Source: Candidatus Peregrinibacteria bacterium CG_4_9_14_0_2_um_filter_53_11 (GTDB taxonomy: Bacteria; Patescibacteriota; Gracilibacteria; UBA1369; UM-FILTER-53-11). From it: DNA of 64,000 nt. Position numbers and translations under genes: made by a program. Where the stretch lies: the NCBI GenBank assembly GCA_002788775.1, contig PFRX01000013.1, forward strand, positions 1-64,000, written 5' to 3'. The notes under the pieces are model-generated. The model did not search any database and had not been told where the DNA came from. It worked only from the letters and a program-made list of their open reading frames with translations. Below are positions 35,819-44,198 of the stretch, piece after piece (within the stretch, counting starts at the first letter, position 1; every line of letters starts with the position of its first letter).

Positions 35819-37057
35819 ATGTACCTCCGCTACACCTTAAAAACCGCCTTCAGTGGACTCCGTCGCAACACGGGGCGCTCACTGCTTACCATTCTTGGTA
35901 TCGTTATTGGTATCACGGCGATTATGATCGTGCTCTCTGTTGGAGAGGGAGCCGAGTCACTTATTTTGAACCAGGTGAGTGCTCTCGGAGCCCAGACGGT
36001 CATCGTCGAGCCCGGCCGTCAGCCCTCCGGGCCGGCCGACTTCGCGGAGATATTCACCGACTCACTCAAACAGCGTGAGCGCGAGGCGCTTGAGAACCCC
36101 GCAAATGTTCGCGGTGTCGACTTCGTCGTCCCCGAAGTTATTGCCGTTGCCGCTCTCTCGAACGAGTCGGAGACGACGCGCGTCAACGTGATCGGAACCG
36201 CCCCCGATATCCAGGAAATCCTGGCGATTAGTGCAAATGAAGGCACCTTCATCACGGAGGATGACGTGCGCCAAGCTGCCTCGTCGGTTGTTTTGGGAGC
36301 CACGGTTAAAGAGGATTTATTTGGAAGCGCACCCGCACTCGGTAAAAAGATAAAGATTAAGGGAAGGACCTTTCGCGTTGTCGGGCTTATCGACCCCACC
36401 GGCCAGGTTGGCTTCCTCAACGTTGATGAGATCGCCATCATCCCCTACACCACAGCTCAGCGCTATCTTCTTGGAATCGACCACTTTAACGTCCTCTGGC
36501 TCCACGCCGAGAGTGGCGAGGCCGTCTCGCGCGTTGTGCGCGACGTGGAGCTAACTCTTCGCGAGCTGCACGACATCGACGATCCCGAGAAGGACGACTT
36601 CCACGTCGTCACGCAGGAAGACGCCATTGAGAGTATTGGCATTATTACAACGGTTTTGACCGCCCTGCTCACCTCGGTAGCCGCCATCTCGCTTGTTGTT
36701 GGAGGTGTGGGAATTATGAATATCATGCTCGTCTCAGTCTCCGAGAGAACACGGGAGATCGGCTTACGTAAGGCTGTCGGTGCACGTAATGAAGACATCA
36801 TGGCTCAGTTTCTGATTGAGGCGGTGATGCTTACGGGAATCGGCGGTATTGTCGGAATCGTCCTCGGTGCCCTCTTCTCGTTCATTGCGGCGCTCATACT
36901 CGCGCAAGTTGTGGGAACCGACTGGGAGTTTATATTTTCCATCACGGCTGCGGTTGCCGGACTATTAGTGGCTTCGACGATCGGTCTGGTCTTCGGCATC
37001 TATCCCGCCCGACAGGCAGCCCAAAAAAGCCCCATCGAGGCACTGCGGTTTGAGTAA
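35819..37057 (+). CDS. MacB-type ABC transporter permease
   Basis: A 412-residue permease with the MacB/FtsX layout: first helix SLLTILGIVIGITAIMIVLSVG (about 21-43), a large extracytoplasmic domain (about 45-265), then three helices. VGGVGIMNIMLVSVSERTREIGLRKAVGAR is the diagnostic family motif. The C-terminus ends PARQAAQKSPIEALRFE. It forms a tripartite-like system with the adaptor and ATPase. In a cell that may lack a typical outer membrane the exit route is unclear. It converges on pdhC with a 14-nt gap. Confidence 0.94.
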   Translation: MYLRYTLKTAFSGLRRNTGRSLLTILGIVIGITAIMIVLSVGEGAESLILNQVSALGAQTVIVEPGRQPSGPADFAEIFTDSLKQREREALENPANVRGVDFVVPEVIAVAALSNESETTRVNVIGTAPDIQEILAISANEGTFITEDDVRQAASSVVLGATVKEDLFGSAPALGKKIKIKGRTFRVVGLIDPTGQVGFLNVDEIAIIPYTTAQRYLLGIDHFNVLWLHAESGEAVSRVVRDVELTLRELHDIDDPEKDDFHVVTQEDAIESIGIITTVLTALLTSVAAISLVVGGVGIMNIMLVSVSERTREIGLRKAVGARNEDIMAQFLIEAVMLTGIGGIVGIVLGALFSFIAALILAQVVGTDWEFIFSITAAVAGLLVASTIGLVFGIYPARQAAQKSPIEALRFE

Positions 37058-37071
37058 GGAATCCGCTTCCT

Positions 37072-38475
37072 TTAGCTGCTCTGTTTTTCCAGCTCTGCGA
37101 TGAGCGCATTCACAAAGCGGCCCGCCTGCGCCCCGTCCGCTATGCGGTGGTCGAAGGTCAGCGTCAGCGTCATCATGGGTCGAATAGCCACCTCCCCCTC
37201 CAGGGCGACGGGGCGCTCTTTCATGCGGTAGAGGCCGAGGATGGCGCTCTGTCCGTAGGGGATGATAGGTGTTGCGGTAATCCCACCGACCGAGCCGATG
37301 TTTGTTATGGTGAAGCTCGCTCCCTCCATCTCGGCTGGACTGAGCTTTCGTTCTTGCGCCTTTGCAGCAAGCTCGATGATCTCGCGTGCGATCGTGAAGA
37401 TGTCTTTGTTGGCGGCATCTTTAATCACCGGAACCATCAGTCCCTCCGGTGTGTCGACGGCGATGCCGATGTTTATATAGTCTTTGTAGACGAGCTCCTT
37501 GGTGGCGTCATCCACCGTTGCGTTTAGCGCAGGGAAGTCATGGAGGAGGCCGGCGACGGCCTGAACAAAATAGGCCAGGTAGGTGAGCTTGATACCTTTC
37601 TTTTCTGCGTCGACTTTCTGAGTTGTACGAAGTCCCACGAGTGTTGTCGCATCGAACTCGTCGGTATGCGTGACCTGCGGCATCGTCTGGACCGACTTCA
37701 CCATATGCTCGGCAATGGCCTTACGGAGGCCCTTAAGCGGCTCTCGTCGCACCACGCCAAATTTCTCGTACTCGGTTTTTGAGGAGGGAGCGGCTGCCGA
37801 AGCTGCACTCTGGGGAGACGGCATCTGAGCCAGTTCTGACTCGGCGGGCTCCATGCTGCTCGTCTTTCCTGCAGCCATCTGGACGTCCGCGATCGAGATC
37901 ATTCCGCCGGGCCCGGTACCTCTAACTTGGGTGAGGTCGACTCCAAGCTCAGCGGCCTTCTGGCGAATCATGGGGAGGACGTGTGCTGCTGCCGGGGCGG
38001 TTTTTGCGGAGTCGGGCTCGGGTTTTCGTGAGGGCAGGACGACTCCTCCACTATCGGTGGGAATTGAGCCGACGACACCGGGGGCGGCCTCTTCAGCTGC
38101 TGCCGGGGTGGCCGGTTGTGACACTGCGCCTGTCGTTATTGGCGTTGGTACAGCGGAGACACCGCCATGAGCTGTGGCCGGAGTTTGAGCTGGGGCGGCC
38201 GCTGCCGGTGTCTTTACCGATGGAGCCCAGCTCTCGCCCTTCTCTCCAATAACAGCCAGTAGGTCGCCGACGTTGATGGTCTCGCCGTCTTTTCCTTGGG
38301 TGTGAAGAATAGTTCCAGTTTTTGGGGAGGGAATTTCGACGATCGCCTTGGCCGTCTCGACCTCGATGATCGCCTGATCCTCCTTAACCTCGTCACCTTC
38401 TTTTATCAGCCAGCGAACGATCTCACCTTCATGAATACCTTCGCCAACATCCGGAAATAAAAACTCAACTGCCAT
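37072..38475 (-). CDS. pdhC: dihydrolipoamide acyltransferase, E2 of pyruvate (2-oxoacid) dehydrogenase
   Basis: It transfers the acetyl group from lipoamide to CoA. The 467-residue protein has one N-terminal lipoyl domain with the lipoylated Lys43 in ETAKA, a long Ala/Pro linker, a peripheral-subunit-binding domain (LPMIRQKAAELGVDLTQVRGTGPGG, read as two blocks, about 165-200) and a catalytic domain (about 240-467) with the active-site DHRIADG. Pyruvate rather than another 2-oxoacid is assumed. Its start is 8 nt from TACACT (minus strand 38489-38484). A small opposite-strand gene separates it from the E1 genes. Confidence 0.93.
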   Translation of the reverse strand: MAVEFLFPDVGEGIHEGEIVRWLIKEGDEVKEDQAIIEVETAKAIVEIPSPKTGTILHTQGKDGETINVGDLLAVIGEKGESWAPSVKTPAAAAPAQTPATAHGGVSAVPTPITTGAVSQPATPAAAEEAAPGVVGSIPTDSGGVVLPSRKPEPDSAKTAPAAAHVLPMIRQKAAELGVDLTQVRGTGPGGMISIADVQMAAGKTSSMEPAESELAQMPSPQSAASAAAPSSKTEYEKFGVVRREPLKGLRKAIAEHMVKSVQTMPQVTHTDEFDATTLVGLRTTQKVDAEKKGIKLTYLAYFVQAVAGLLHDFPALNATVDDATKELVYKDYINIGIAVDTPEGLMVPVIKDAANKDIFTIAREIIELAAKAQERKLSPAEMEGASFTITNIGSVGGITATPIIPYGQSAILGLYRMKERPVALEGEVAIRPMMTLTLTFDHRIADGAQAGRFVNALIAELEKQSS

Positions 38476-38545
38476 ATGTGCCCAGTGTAGTGATTATCGG
38501 GCGATGTGAAAAGTCGGAGATTGCAGAGTGCCTCCCCGTAACACA

Positions 38546-38573
38546 TTGACGAAAACAGTGCCCGTGGTACAAT
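38546..38573 (+). promoter_or_regulatory. promoter of the small gene between pdhC and pdhB
   Basis: TTGACG (38546-38551), a 16-nt spacer and TACAAT (38568-38573). The predicted leader is about 55 nt and C-rich. Confidence 0.5.
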
Positions 38574-38634
38574 TGGTCCTAAACTAGGTAGAGCTTCACG
38601 GAAAAATCCCTCCTACATCTTCACCCCCACCCCT

Positions 38635-38925
38635 ATGGAAAGGCAGCCAGAACGATCAGTAGAAAAACTAGGAGCACGCCCAGGAACAGGTGTCGCCCAG
38701 GCGCCAGGGCTACCTAAGGTAGACGGTGTCGCCACCTGGCTCGACAGGCTGGCCGCTCAGCTTCCGCCTGAGGGAGGACGCGTTGAAACTCGTCACCGCC
38801 ATGCACTTCATAATCCGGATGGCAGAGTGGGGGGCATAGACATAGATAACCACCGCCGTCTAAGCACGCCCCCGATGACAGCCAGGCCCGTCTCGGATAA
38901 GCCGGCCGCCGAAAGAGCTGAGTAG
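38635..38925 (+). CDS. small hypothetical protein
   Basis: A 96-residue Arg/Pro/Gly-rich protein, apparently disordered, with no hydrophobic core of note and no recognised motif. It lies on the opposite strand between pdhB and pdhC and has its own consensus-like promoter, which argues for transcription. It could be a real small basic protein or a non-coding transcript with a chance ORF. Confidence 0.4.
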   Translation: MERQPERSVEKLGARPGTGVAQAPGLPKVDGVATWLDRLAAQLPPEGGRVETRHRHALHNPDGRVGGIDIDNHRRLSTPPMTARPVSDKPAAERAE

Positions 38926-38989
38926 TTTTGATTCTGAAGGCCCGCGGTCTCAGCGGATCCGGTGCGTCCTTCTAACTTCCTATTGGAAC

Positions 38990-39964
38990 CTACCCCAGAA
39001 CTTTTCTGATGCCCGCCGTCAGTCGGCGCTCTTCGGGAATGTAGAGATCTTCGCCCTTGAGTAGGGGCATTATAATATCGAATCCGGTGACGCGCTCGAC
39101 GGGGGCCTGAAGGCTGAAGAGGCAGTTTTCGTTTATGAGTGCGGAGATCTCAGCCGCGACACCACCGGTTCGTGGTCCTTCTTGGAGGATGACACAGCGG
39201 CCCGTTTTCGTGACTGACTGAGTGACCGCCTCTCGGTCGAGTGGAGTGATTGAGCGCAGGTCGATAACTTCCACACTGACTCCCTCGGCGGCCAGAGCGC
39301 CCTGCACTTTGAGGGCCGTTGGGATCATCGAGCCCCAGGAGACGACGGTAACGTCTTTTCCCTCAACCATAACGCGCGCCTTGCCGAGCTCTACGGTGTA
39401 TGACTCCTCGGGGACGTCTTCTTTGAGTGAGCGGTAGAGCCTTTTGGGCTCCATAAAGACGACGGGATCGGGGTCGCGGATCGCACTGATCAGCAGGCCT
39501 TTTGCGTCGTAGGGAGTTGCGGGCGTCACGACTTTTATGCCGGGAATGTGCATGTAGAGCGCCTCCATCGCCTCGGAGTGATGCTCCAGGGCGCGAACTC
39601 CTCCGCCATAGGGAAAGCGCAGAACGAGTGGGCAGCTGAGCATCCCTCGGGAGCGGTTTCTCATACGGGCGGCGTGGCTAATCAGCTGGTCGAATGCCGG
39701 GTAGACGAAGCCGTCAAACTGCATCTCCACAACGGGACGCATGCCCGCCATGGCCAGTCCGATAGCTGTTCCCAAGATTCCGGCCTCCGCGAGCGGAGTA
39801 TCGATAACACGCTCCTCGCCGTAGACGTCGATCAGCTTATCCGTTATACGGAAGACACCACCGTCGCGTCCGACGTCTTCACCCATAATTATGACGCGCT
39901 CGTCGGCAGCCATCTCCTGGTGGAGGGCTTGGTTGAGGGCTGAGGCTATGGTCTGTGTGGCCAT
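38990..39964 (-). CDS. pdhB: pyruvate dehydrogenase E1 component, beta subunit
   Basis: With E1-alpha it decarboxylates pyruvate and loads acetyl onto lipoyl-E2. The 324 residues match the E1-beta fold: ERVIIMGEDVGRDGGVFRIT, DTPLAEAGILGTAIGLAMAGMRPVVEMQF (the cofactor-activating Glu region), RFPYGGGVRALEHHSEAMEALYMHIPGIKVVTPATPYDAKGLL and the C-terminal swivel domain. It starts 13 nt after pdhA and is clearly in one operon with it. Confidence 0.95.
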   Translation of the reverse strand: MATQTIASALNQALHQEMAADERVIIMGEDVGRDGGVFRITDKLIDVYGEERVIDTPLAEAGILGTAIGLAMAGMRPVVEMQFDGFVYPAFDQLISHAARMRNRSRGMLSCPLVLRFPYGGGVRALEHHSEAMEALYMHIPGIKVVTPATPYDAKGLLISAIRDPDPVVFMEPKRLYRSLKEDVPEESYTVELGKARVMVEGKDVTVVSWGSMIPTALKVQGALAAEGVSVEVIDLRSITPLDREAVTQSVTKTGRCVILQEGPRTGGVAAEISALINENCLFSLQAPVERVTGFDIIMPLLKGEDLYIPEERRLTAGIRKVLG

Positions 39965-39977
39965 ACGTTAGGTTGAG

Positions 39978-41063
39978 CTAGTGGGCTTCGGGATAAAATG
40001 ACTGGAGGTAGGTTTTCTGTTCGACCAGTGCGGGAGGAAGAGTCTCAAACATGTAGTCGAAGATCTCTGCCGGCGTCTGAACGGGGTGATTTTCGGCTTT
40101 CTCAACGGCCTCGGCGATTTTAGGTTCGGCGGCGGCCTGGAGCTCTTCCTCCCAGGCGGCGGTCCAGAGCCCCTTCTTTTCGAGGTACTTCTGCAGGCGG
40201 ATCATCGGATCACGGGGACGCCACTGCTCAATCTCGGCGGGGTCGCGGTACTTTTTGGCCTCGTCGGAGGTTGTGTGGTTTCCAAAGCGGTAGGCGACGG
40301 CCTCAATCAGGGTTGCTCCCTCACCGTTTCGGGCACGCTCTACGGCAAATTTGGTGACGGCGGCAACCGCGAACAGGTCCATGCCATCAACTTGAATACC
40401 TGGAATTCCCGCGGCGATGGCCTTCTGAGCGAGCGTTTTGGCGGCTGTCTGGCGGCTGCGGGGGATAGAGATCGCCCACTGGTTGTTCTGGCAGAAGAGG
40501 ATCGTGGGAATTTTAAAGACACCCGCGAAGTTGAGGGCCTCGTAGAAGTCACCTTCCGAGGTAGCTCCATCCCCAAAATAGGAGATCGTGATGTGTGATT
40601 TTTTCTGCATCTTCATCGCCCAGGCGTAACCGGCCGCGTGGAGCATGTGCGAACCGACGGGAATCGAGGGCGGGGCGACACAGGCCGAGTGGTTGCTGCC
40701 CCACTCGTTTCCCATCCAGTAGACGAGAAAGGTATCGAGAGGCATGCCGTGCACATACGAGATTCCCAGCTCACGGAAGGCGGGAAAGACCCAGTCTTTC
40801 TTGTCGAGCATCAGGCCACTACCAATCTGGCAGGCCTCCTGTCCTTCGATAGAGGCGTAAGTCCCACAACGGCCTTGCCGTTGGAGTTTGCTTATTTTCG
40901 TATCGGCCATGCGCAAAAAGACCATTGTTGCATAGGCCTCCTTGATCTGTTCGTTGCTCCAGTTGGGCATTAGCTCGGGGCGCACGACCTCGCCCTCCGG
41001 GCTAAGGACTTGAACCATCTCATCGGTCAGCGGGTTGTAGTCGTTGAGGAGTGAGGCTGTCAT
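39978..41063 (-). CDS. pdhA: pyruvate dehydrogenase E1 component, alpha subunit
   Basis: The thiamine-diphosphate-binding subunit. The 361 residues contain the TPP/Mg motif GDGATSEGDFYEALNFAGV, then ILFCQNNQWAIS. GRCGTYASIEGQEACQIGSGLML is typical of the family N-terminal half, and the phosphorylation-loop-like region YRFGNHTTSDEAKKYRDPAE is present. It lies downstream of lipA. A TATAAT box is about 14 nt before the start. No E3 (lpd) gene is in the window. Confidence 0.95.
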   Translation of the reverse strand: MTASLLNDYNPLTDEMVQVLSPEGEVVRPELMPNWSNEQIKEAYATMVFLRMADTKISKLQRQGRCGTYASIEGQEACQIGSGLMLDKKDWVFPAFRELGISYVHGMPLDTFLVYWMGNEWGSNHSACVAPPSIPVGSHMLHAAGYAWAMKMQKKSHITISYFGDGATSEGDFYEALNFAGVFKIPTILFCQNNQWAISIPRSRQTAAKTLAQKAIAAGIPGIQVDGMDLFAVAAVTKFAVERARNGEGATLIEAVAYRFGNHTTSDEAKKYRDPAEIEQWRPRDPMIRLQKYLEKKGLWTAAWEEELQAAAEPKIAEAVEKAENHPVQTPAEIFDYMFETLPPALVEQKTYLQSFYPEAH

Positions 41064-41131
41064 AAGAGTGCGCCCCGATTATAAAGAAAAGGTCGGGGGG
41101 ATGAAAGGAAGACTGCTTTTCGAGGGGGCGT

Positions 41132-42097
41132 TTAGTTGGTGGGGTGGGTTTTTGTCTTGAGGACGTTTTTTACAAAGAGCTCGCCGGCTCGGTAGGAGGA
41201 GCGGACAAAGGGGCCCGCGGCGACATAGTCGAAGCCCATCTTTTTCCCCTCTTCTTCATAAAACTTGTAGATCTCAGGTTTTACATACTCGACGACGGGG
41301 AGGTTCCAGGCAGAGGGGCGGAGGTACTGGCCCAGGGTGAGCAGGCTGACTCCGATGGCACGGAGGTCGCGCATCGCTTCGATAACCTCCTCCGGCCTCT
41401 CACCCAAGCCGACAATAATTGACGACTTGGTATACAGGTGCGGCGCCGCTTTTTTGACGTATTCAAGCACGCTGAGCGACTGTTCATAATTCGCACGCCT
41501 GTCCCTCACCGTTGACTGAAGGCGCCGCACTGTCTCGATATTGTGAGCATAGACGTGGGGGCTGGCATCGATAACTTTTTGGGCACTCTCGGTACTCCCC
41601 TGATAGTCGGAGGTCAGAATCTCAACGAAAACGTGGGGGGCCGTTGTGCGCAGGTGCTTAATGCACTCGGCAAAGTGAGCCGCCCCACCATCGGGCAGGT
41701 CGTCGCGGTCGACACAGGTAATGACGGCGTAGTCCACCCCCATCTTCCCGATCGCCTCGGCCAGGTTCTTGGGCTCATCGGGGTCGAGCTGCTGAGGTTT
41801 CCCGTGGTTCACGTTGCAAAACCGGCAGGCGCGGGTGCAGGTGTCCCCCATCAGCATAAAGGTGGCGGTTCCTCCTCCCCAGCACTCGGCGATATTGGGG
41901 CACTGGGCCTCCTCGCAGACGGTCGCCAGGTTCATCTTCTGTGCGGTCGCCCGAATCTTTCGGTAGCGCTCGTTGGGAAGGGCGACCTTCATCTTGAGCC
42001 AGTCGGGCTTGCGCAGCCGCCCGGGCACGAGCTGGATCATCGACGACTGGTTGACGCGCTGGCCACTCCTGTTTGATGGGCATCCGGCACATGACAT
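41132..42097 (-). CDS. lipA: lipoyl synthase
   Basis: This radical SAM enzyme inserts sulfur into the octanoyl group on the E2 lipoyl domain. The 321 residues contain the auxiliary-cluster cysteines CEEAQCPNIAEC, the radical SAM motif CTRACRFC, and the C-terminal RSSYRAGE serine region. An extra CAGC lies at the very N-terminus. ATG 42097 is chosen over ATG 42139 because an extended -10 (TGC-TATACT, minus strand 42109-42104) lies 6 nt upstream of it. Its place next to pdhA-pdhB fits its job of activating E2. Confidence 0.95.
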   Translation of the reverse strand: MSCAGCPSNRSGQRVNQSSMIQLVPGRLRKPDWLKMKVALPNERYRKIRATAQKMNLATVCEEAQCPNIAECWGGGTATFMLMGDTCTRACRFCNVNHGKPQQLDPDEPKNLAEAIGKMGVDYAVITCVDRDDLPDGGAAHFAECIKHLRTTAPHVFVEILTSDYQGSTESAQKVIDASPHVYAHNIETVRRLQSTVRDRRANYEQSLSVLEYVKKAAPHLYTKSSIIVGLGERPEEVIEAMRDLRAIGVSLLTLGQYLRPSAWNLPVVEYVKPEIYKFYEEEGKKMGFDYVAAGPFVRSSYRAGELFVKNVLKTKTHPTN

Positions 42098-42156
42098 GAG
42101 CTGAGTATAGCATCCCCGCGGCACTTCATGAGCAGGCAATCATCAGGCCCCAGTAA

Positions 42157-42186
42157 TTGACAAAAAAATATTTAATACTGTATATA
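42157..42186 (+). promoter_or_regulatory. promoter with -10 box 7 nt from the start codon
   Basis: TTGACA (42157-42162), an 18-nt spacer and TATATA (42181-42186). The ATG at 42194 leaves 7 nt, the same geometry as the promoter at 4267-4296, so a leaderless mRNA is expected. Confidence 0.6.
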
Positions 42187-42193
42187 TATCGCC

Positions 42194-43156
42194 ATGACTT
42201 TATCGAAAACCCCTCCCGCCGCCCCGGGGCAGACAGTTGAACCAGACCGCGACGCCAAGAAGCCGGACGTTGCTGATAGGCCACCACTTCTTCTCATCAC
42301 AGTTCACGGCGATATCGCCCGTTTTGGTGAGAGATACGATCGCAATGCTAGTCCACTCGTCAATGAACCTGCCGTTCTTGTAAACCGCAATCTGCCCCCT
42401 TCGCCGGAAACCGGAAGGGCTCACCCCGATGCGTTCAAACCCATTCGTATGGAGCTCATCAGGGCGCTGGGGATGGATTTACTAGCTGGCCAGAAGGGCG
42501 AGGGTGGGGCTGGCCGTGTAGACCTGCTTCTGGATCGTAGAATCCCGCAGGGCGAGCTCGATGAGCATACTACGGTCGCCTTTGATTTGATCGATGCGGC
42601 TGTTCTCATCGGTGGTGGAGGGCACAACCCCGCGTTGGTGGATACCATTCACGACTGCCTTGGCGGTCTCGGGGCGCGAGGTGGTGAGGTCTCGACTTGG
42701 ATATGTGATAACGTAAGCGGTGATGCCGCTCGGACGGCCCTCCTTCCTGCGTGGCTTGGGCGGATTAATGCTCTGCCTGGTACGAGGCTCGCCTTTGAGG
42801 CTCCCCAAAACATACCGGGCTCAGCCGAAGGTCAAGCCAAAGTCAAAAGAGGGGCCTGGGCAAGCTTCGCTGAGAGTTTCTTGGGTGCCTACCCGCGGTT
42901 TTCCCTACCCGCCGCTCTCAGTGCGGACACCGTCGCTCAGCTACAGGCGCCCGAGGGCCGAGCGCTCGCTTTTTCTCGTACCGCCGAGCATCTCCTAGAT
43001 GATGGAATCGCCCATCTCGCACGCCTCCAGTGTATTGAGCAACTTCTCGGTCTCGACATCGCCGCCATGCCCTCGTGTAGAGCAAAAGAGCTCCTCGATG
43101 GCGTGAGACATTCAACTACGCCCGCCTGTCGCCGGGCTGGAATGAGGCTGGTCTAG
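42194..43156 (+). CDS. hypothetical protein
   Basis: A 320-residue soluble protein with a Pro-rich disordered N-terminus (1-28). It then has alternating strands and helices: PLLLITVHGDIARFGERY, IDAAVLIGGGGHNPALVDTIH, WICDN. A Gly-rich GGGG turn after a hydrophobic strand could be a nucleotide-binding loop, but no family was recognised. It has its own TTGACA promoter and is probably leaderless. It meets corA tail to tail after 10 nt. Composition is like the surrounding genes. Confidence 0.6.
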   Translation: MTLSKTPPAAPGQTVEPDRDAKKPDVADRPPLLLITVHGDIARFGERYDRNASPLVNEPAVLVNRNLPPSPETGRAHPDAFKPIRMELIRALGMDLLAGQKGEGGAGRVDLLLDRRIPQGELDEHTTVAFDLIDAAVLIGGGGHNPALVDTIHDCLGGLGARGGEVSTWICDNVSGDAARTALLPAWLGRINALPGTRLAFEAPQNIPGSAEGQAKVKRGAWASFAESFLGAYPRFSLPAALSADTVAQLQAPEGRALAFSRTAEHLLDDGIAHLARLQCIEQLLGLDIAAMPSCRAKELLDGVRHSTTPACRRAGMRLV

Positions 43157-43166
43157 CAGCCGATGG

Positions 43167-44132
43167 TTACATCCAGTCCTTCTTTTGGAAGTACCAGTAC
43201 AAAATGGCCACCGAGAAAATCATGGTTGCAAGGGTAGCCTGGACGCCGTACTCCCAGTCAAAAATGGGCATGTGCGTGAAGTTCATGCCGAAGAAGCCGG
43301 TAATGAGTGTCGGGATCAGAATGATCGCACCCCAGCCGGTGACCCTTTTAACGGTCTGGTTCAGGTTGTATGAGATTGCCGTGAGGTAGAGCTCCATCGA
43401 GGTGTTCAGGATCTCGCGGTAGGTGGCATTGACCTCGATTAACTGGTTGAACGAGGAAGATAGGGACTGAAATCGATCCAGCATTGAGACGTCGATAAAG
43501 TCGAAGTGCTCATGTTCGATCTTCAGCAGAATGTCGCGGTGGAGGACGAGTGCTCGGTGAAAGTAGATGATGCTTTTTTTGATTGCGTGCGAGCGAGCCA
43601 GGATCGTGTCGTCCACATGAGGAGCCAGGGCGTTATTCTCTACCGTTTGAACGGCCTCGTTGACTGTGTCCATCGCCTCGTGAAACGTATCGACGATCTC
43701 GCCCAGCAGGGCGTGGAGGAGCGCCGTCGCCCCACGTCTGAAGAGCTCGGTAAAGTGCTGTGGCGAGTAGCTGTTTATCTCGTCAATTGGTGGGAGCGGG
43801 TGGTGGTGGATCGTTATGAACTCACTTCGCTCGTGTGAAATAAGAACGGTGCAGTTGAGCATATCGTAAAGTGTTTTCTTGCGATGTCCCGTGTGAACGG
43901 GCACCTGGAGGCGCATAATTGAGTGGCTGCCGAGATTAGCCCCGCCCAGCCTTTTTCCTCCGTTAATCCAGCCGCCCAGTGTCTCGCGATCTATGCCCAC
44001 GTGCGAGCAGACCTCCGCAAGTTCATCTTCAGTTGGCTCAGTCAGGTCGAGCCAGATCGTCCCTTGTTTTTTGAGTGAGGTGAAGGTGCCTTTTCTCACG
44101 GCCTCATCCTCAAAATAATGTATTGCGTGCAT
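43167..44132 (-). CDS. corA: CorA-type Mg2+ channel
   Basis: A pentameric magnesium/cobalt channel of the cytoplasmic membrane. The 321 residues have an N-terminal alpha/beta cytoplasmic domain, a long stalk helix, then two C-terminal membrane helices. The selectivity motif GMN lies in GFFGMNFTHMP and the C-terminus is basic (FQKKDWM). Start choice: ATG 44132 lies 6 nt after an extended -10 (TGG-TATAAT, minus strand 44144-44139), while the in-frame ATGs at 44138 and 44150 overlap that promoter. Confidence 0.95.
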   Translation of the reverse strand: MHAIHYFEDEAVRKGTFTSLKKQGTIWLDLTEPTEDELAEVCSHVGIDRETLGGWINGGKRLGGANLGSHSIMRLQVPVHTGHRKKTLYDMLNCTVLISHERSEFITIHHHPLPPIDEINSYSPQHFTELFRRGATALLHALLGEIVDTFHEAMDTVNEAVQTVENNALAPHVDDTILARSHAIKKSIIYFHRALVLHRDILLKIEHEHFDFIDVSMLDRFQSLSSSFNQLIEVNATYREILNTSMELYLTAISYNLNQTVKRVTGWGAIILIPTLITGFFGMNFTHMPIFDWEYGVQATLATMIFSVAILYWYFQKKDWM

Positions 44133-44198
44133 CCGCATATTATACCACAAACACTAAGCGCATGCTACACTACAGCCACTATTTCTTCGTAACTTGCT

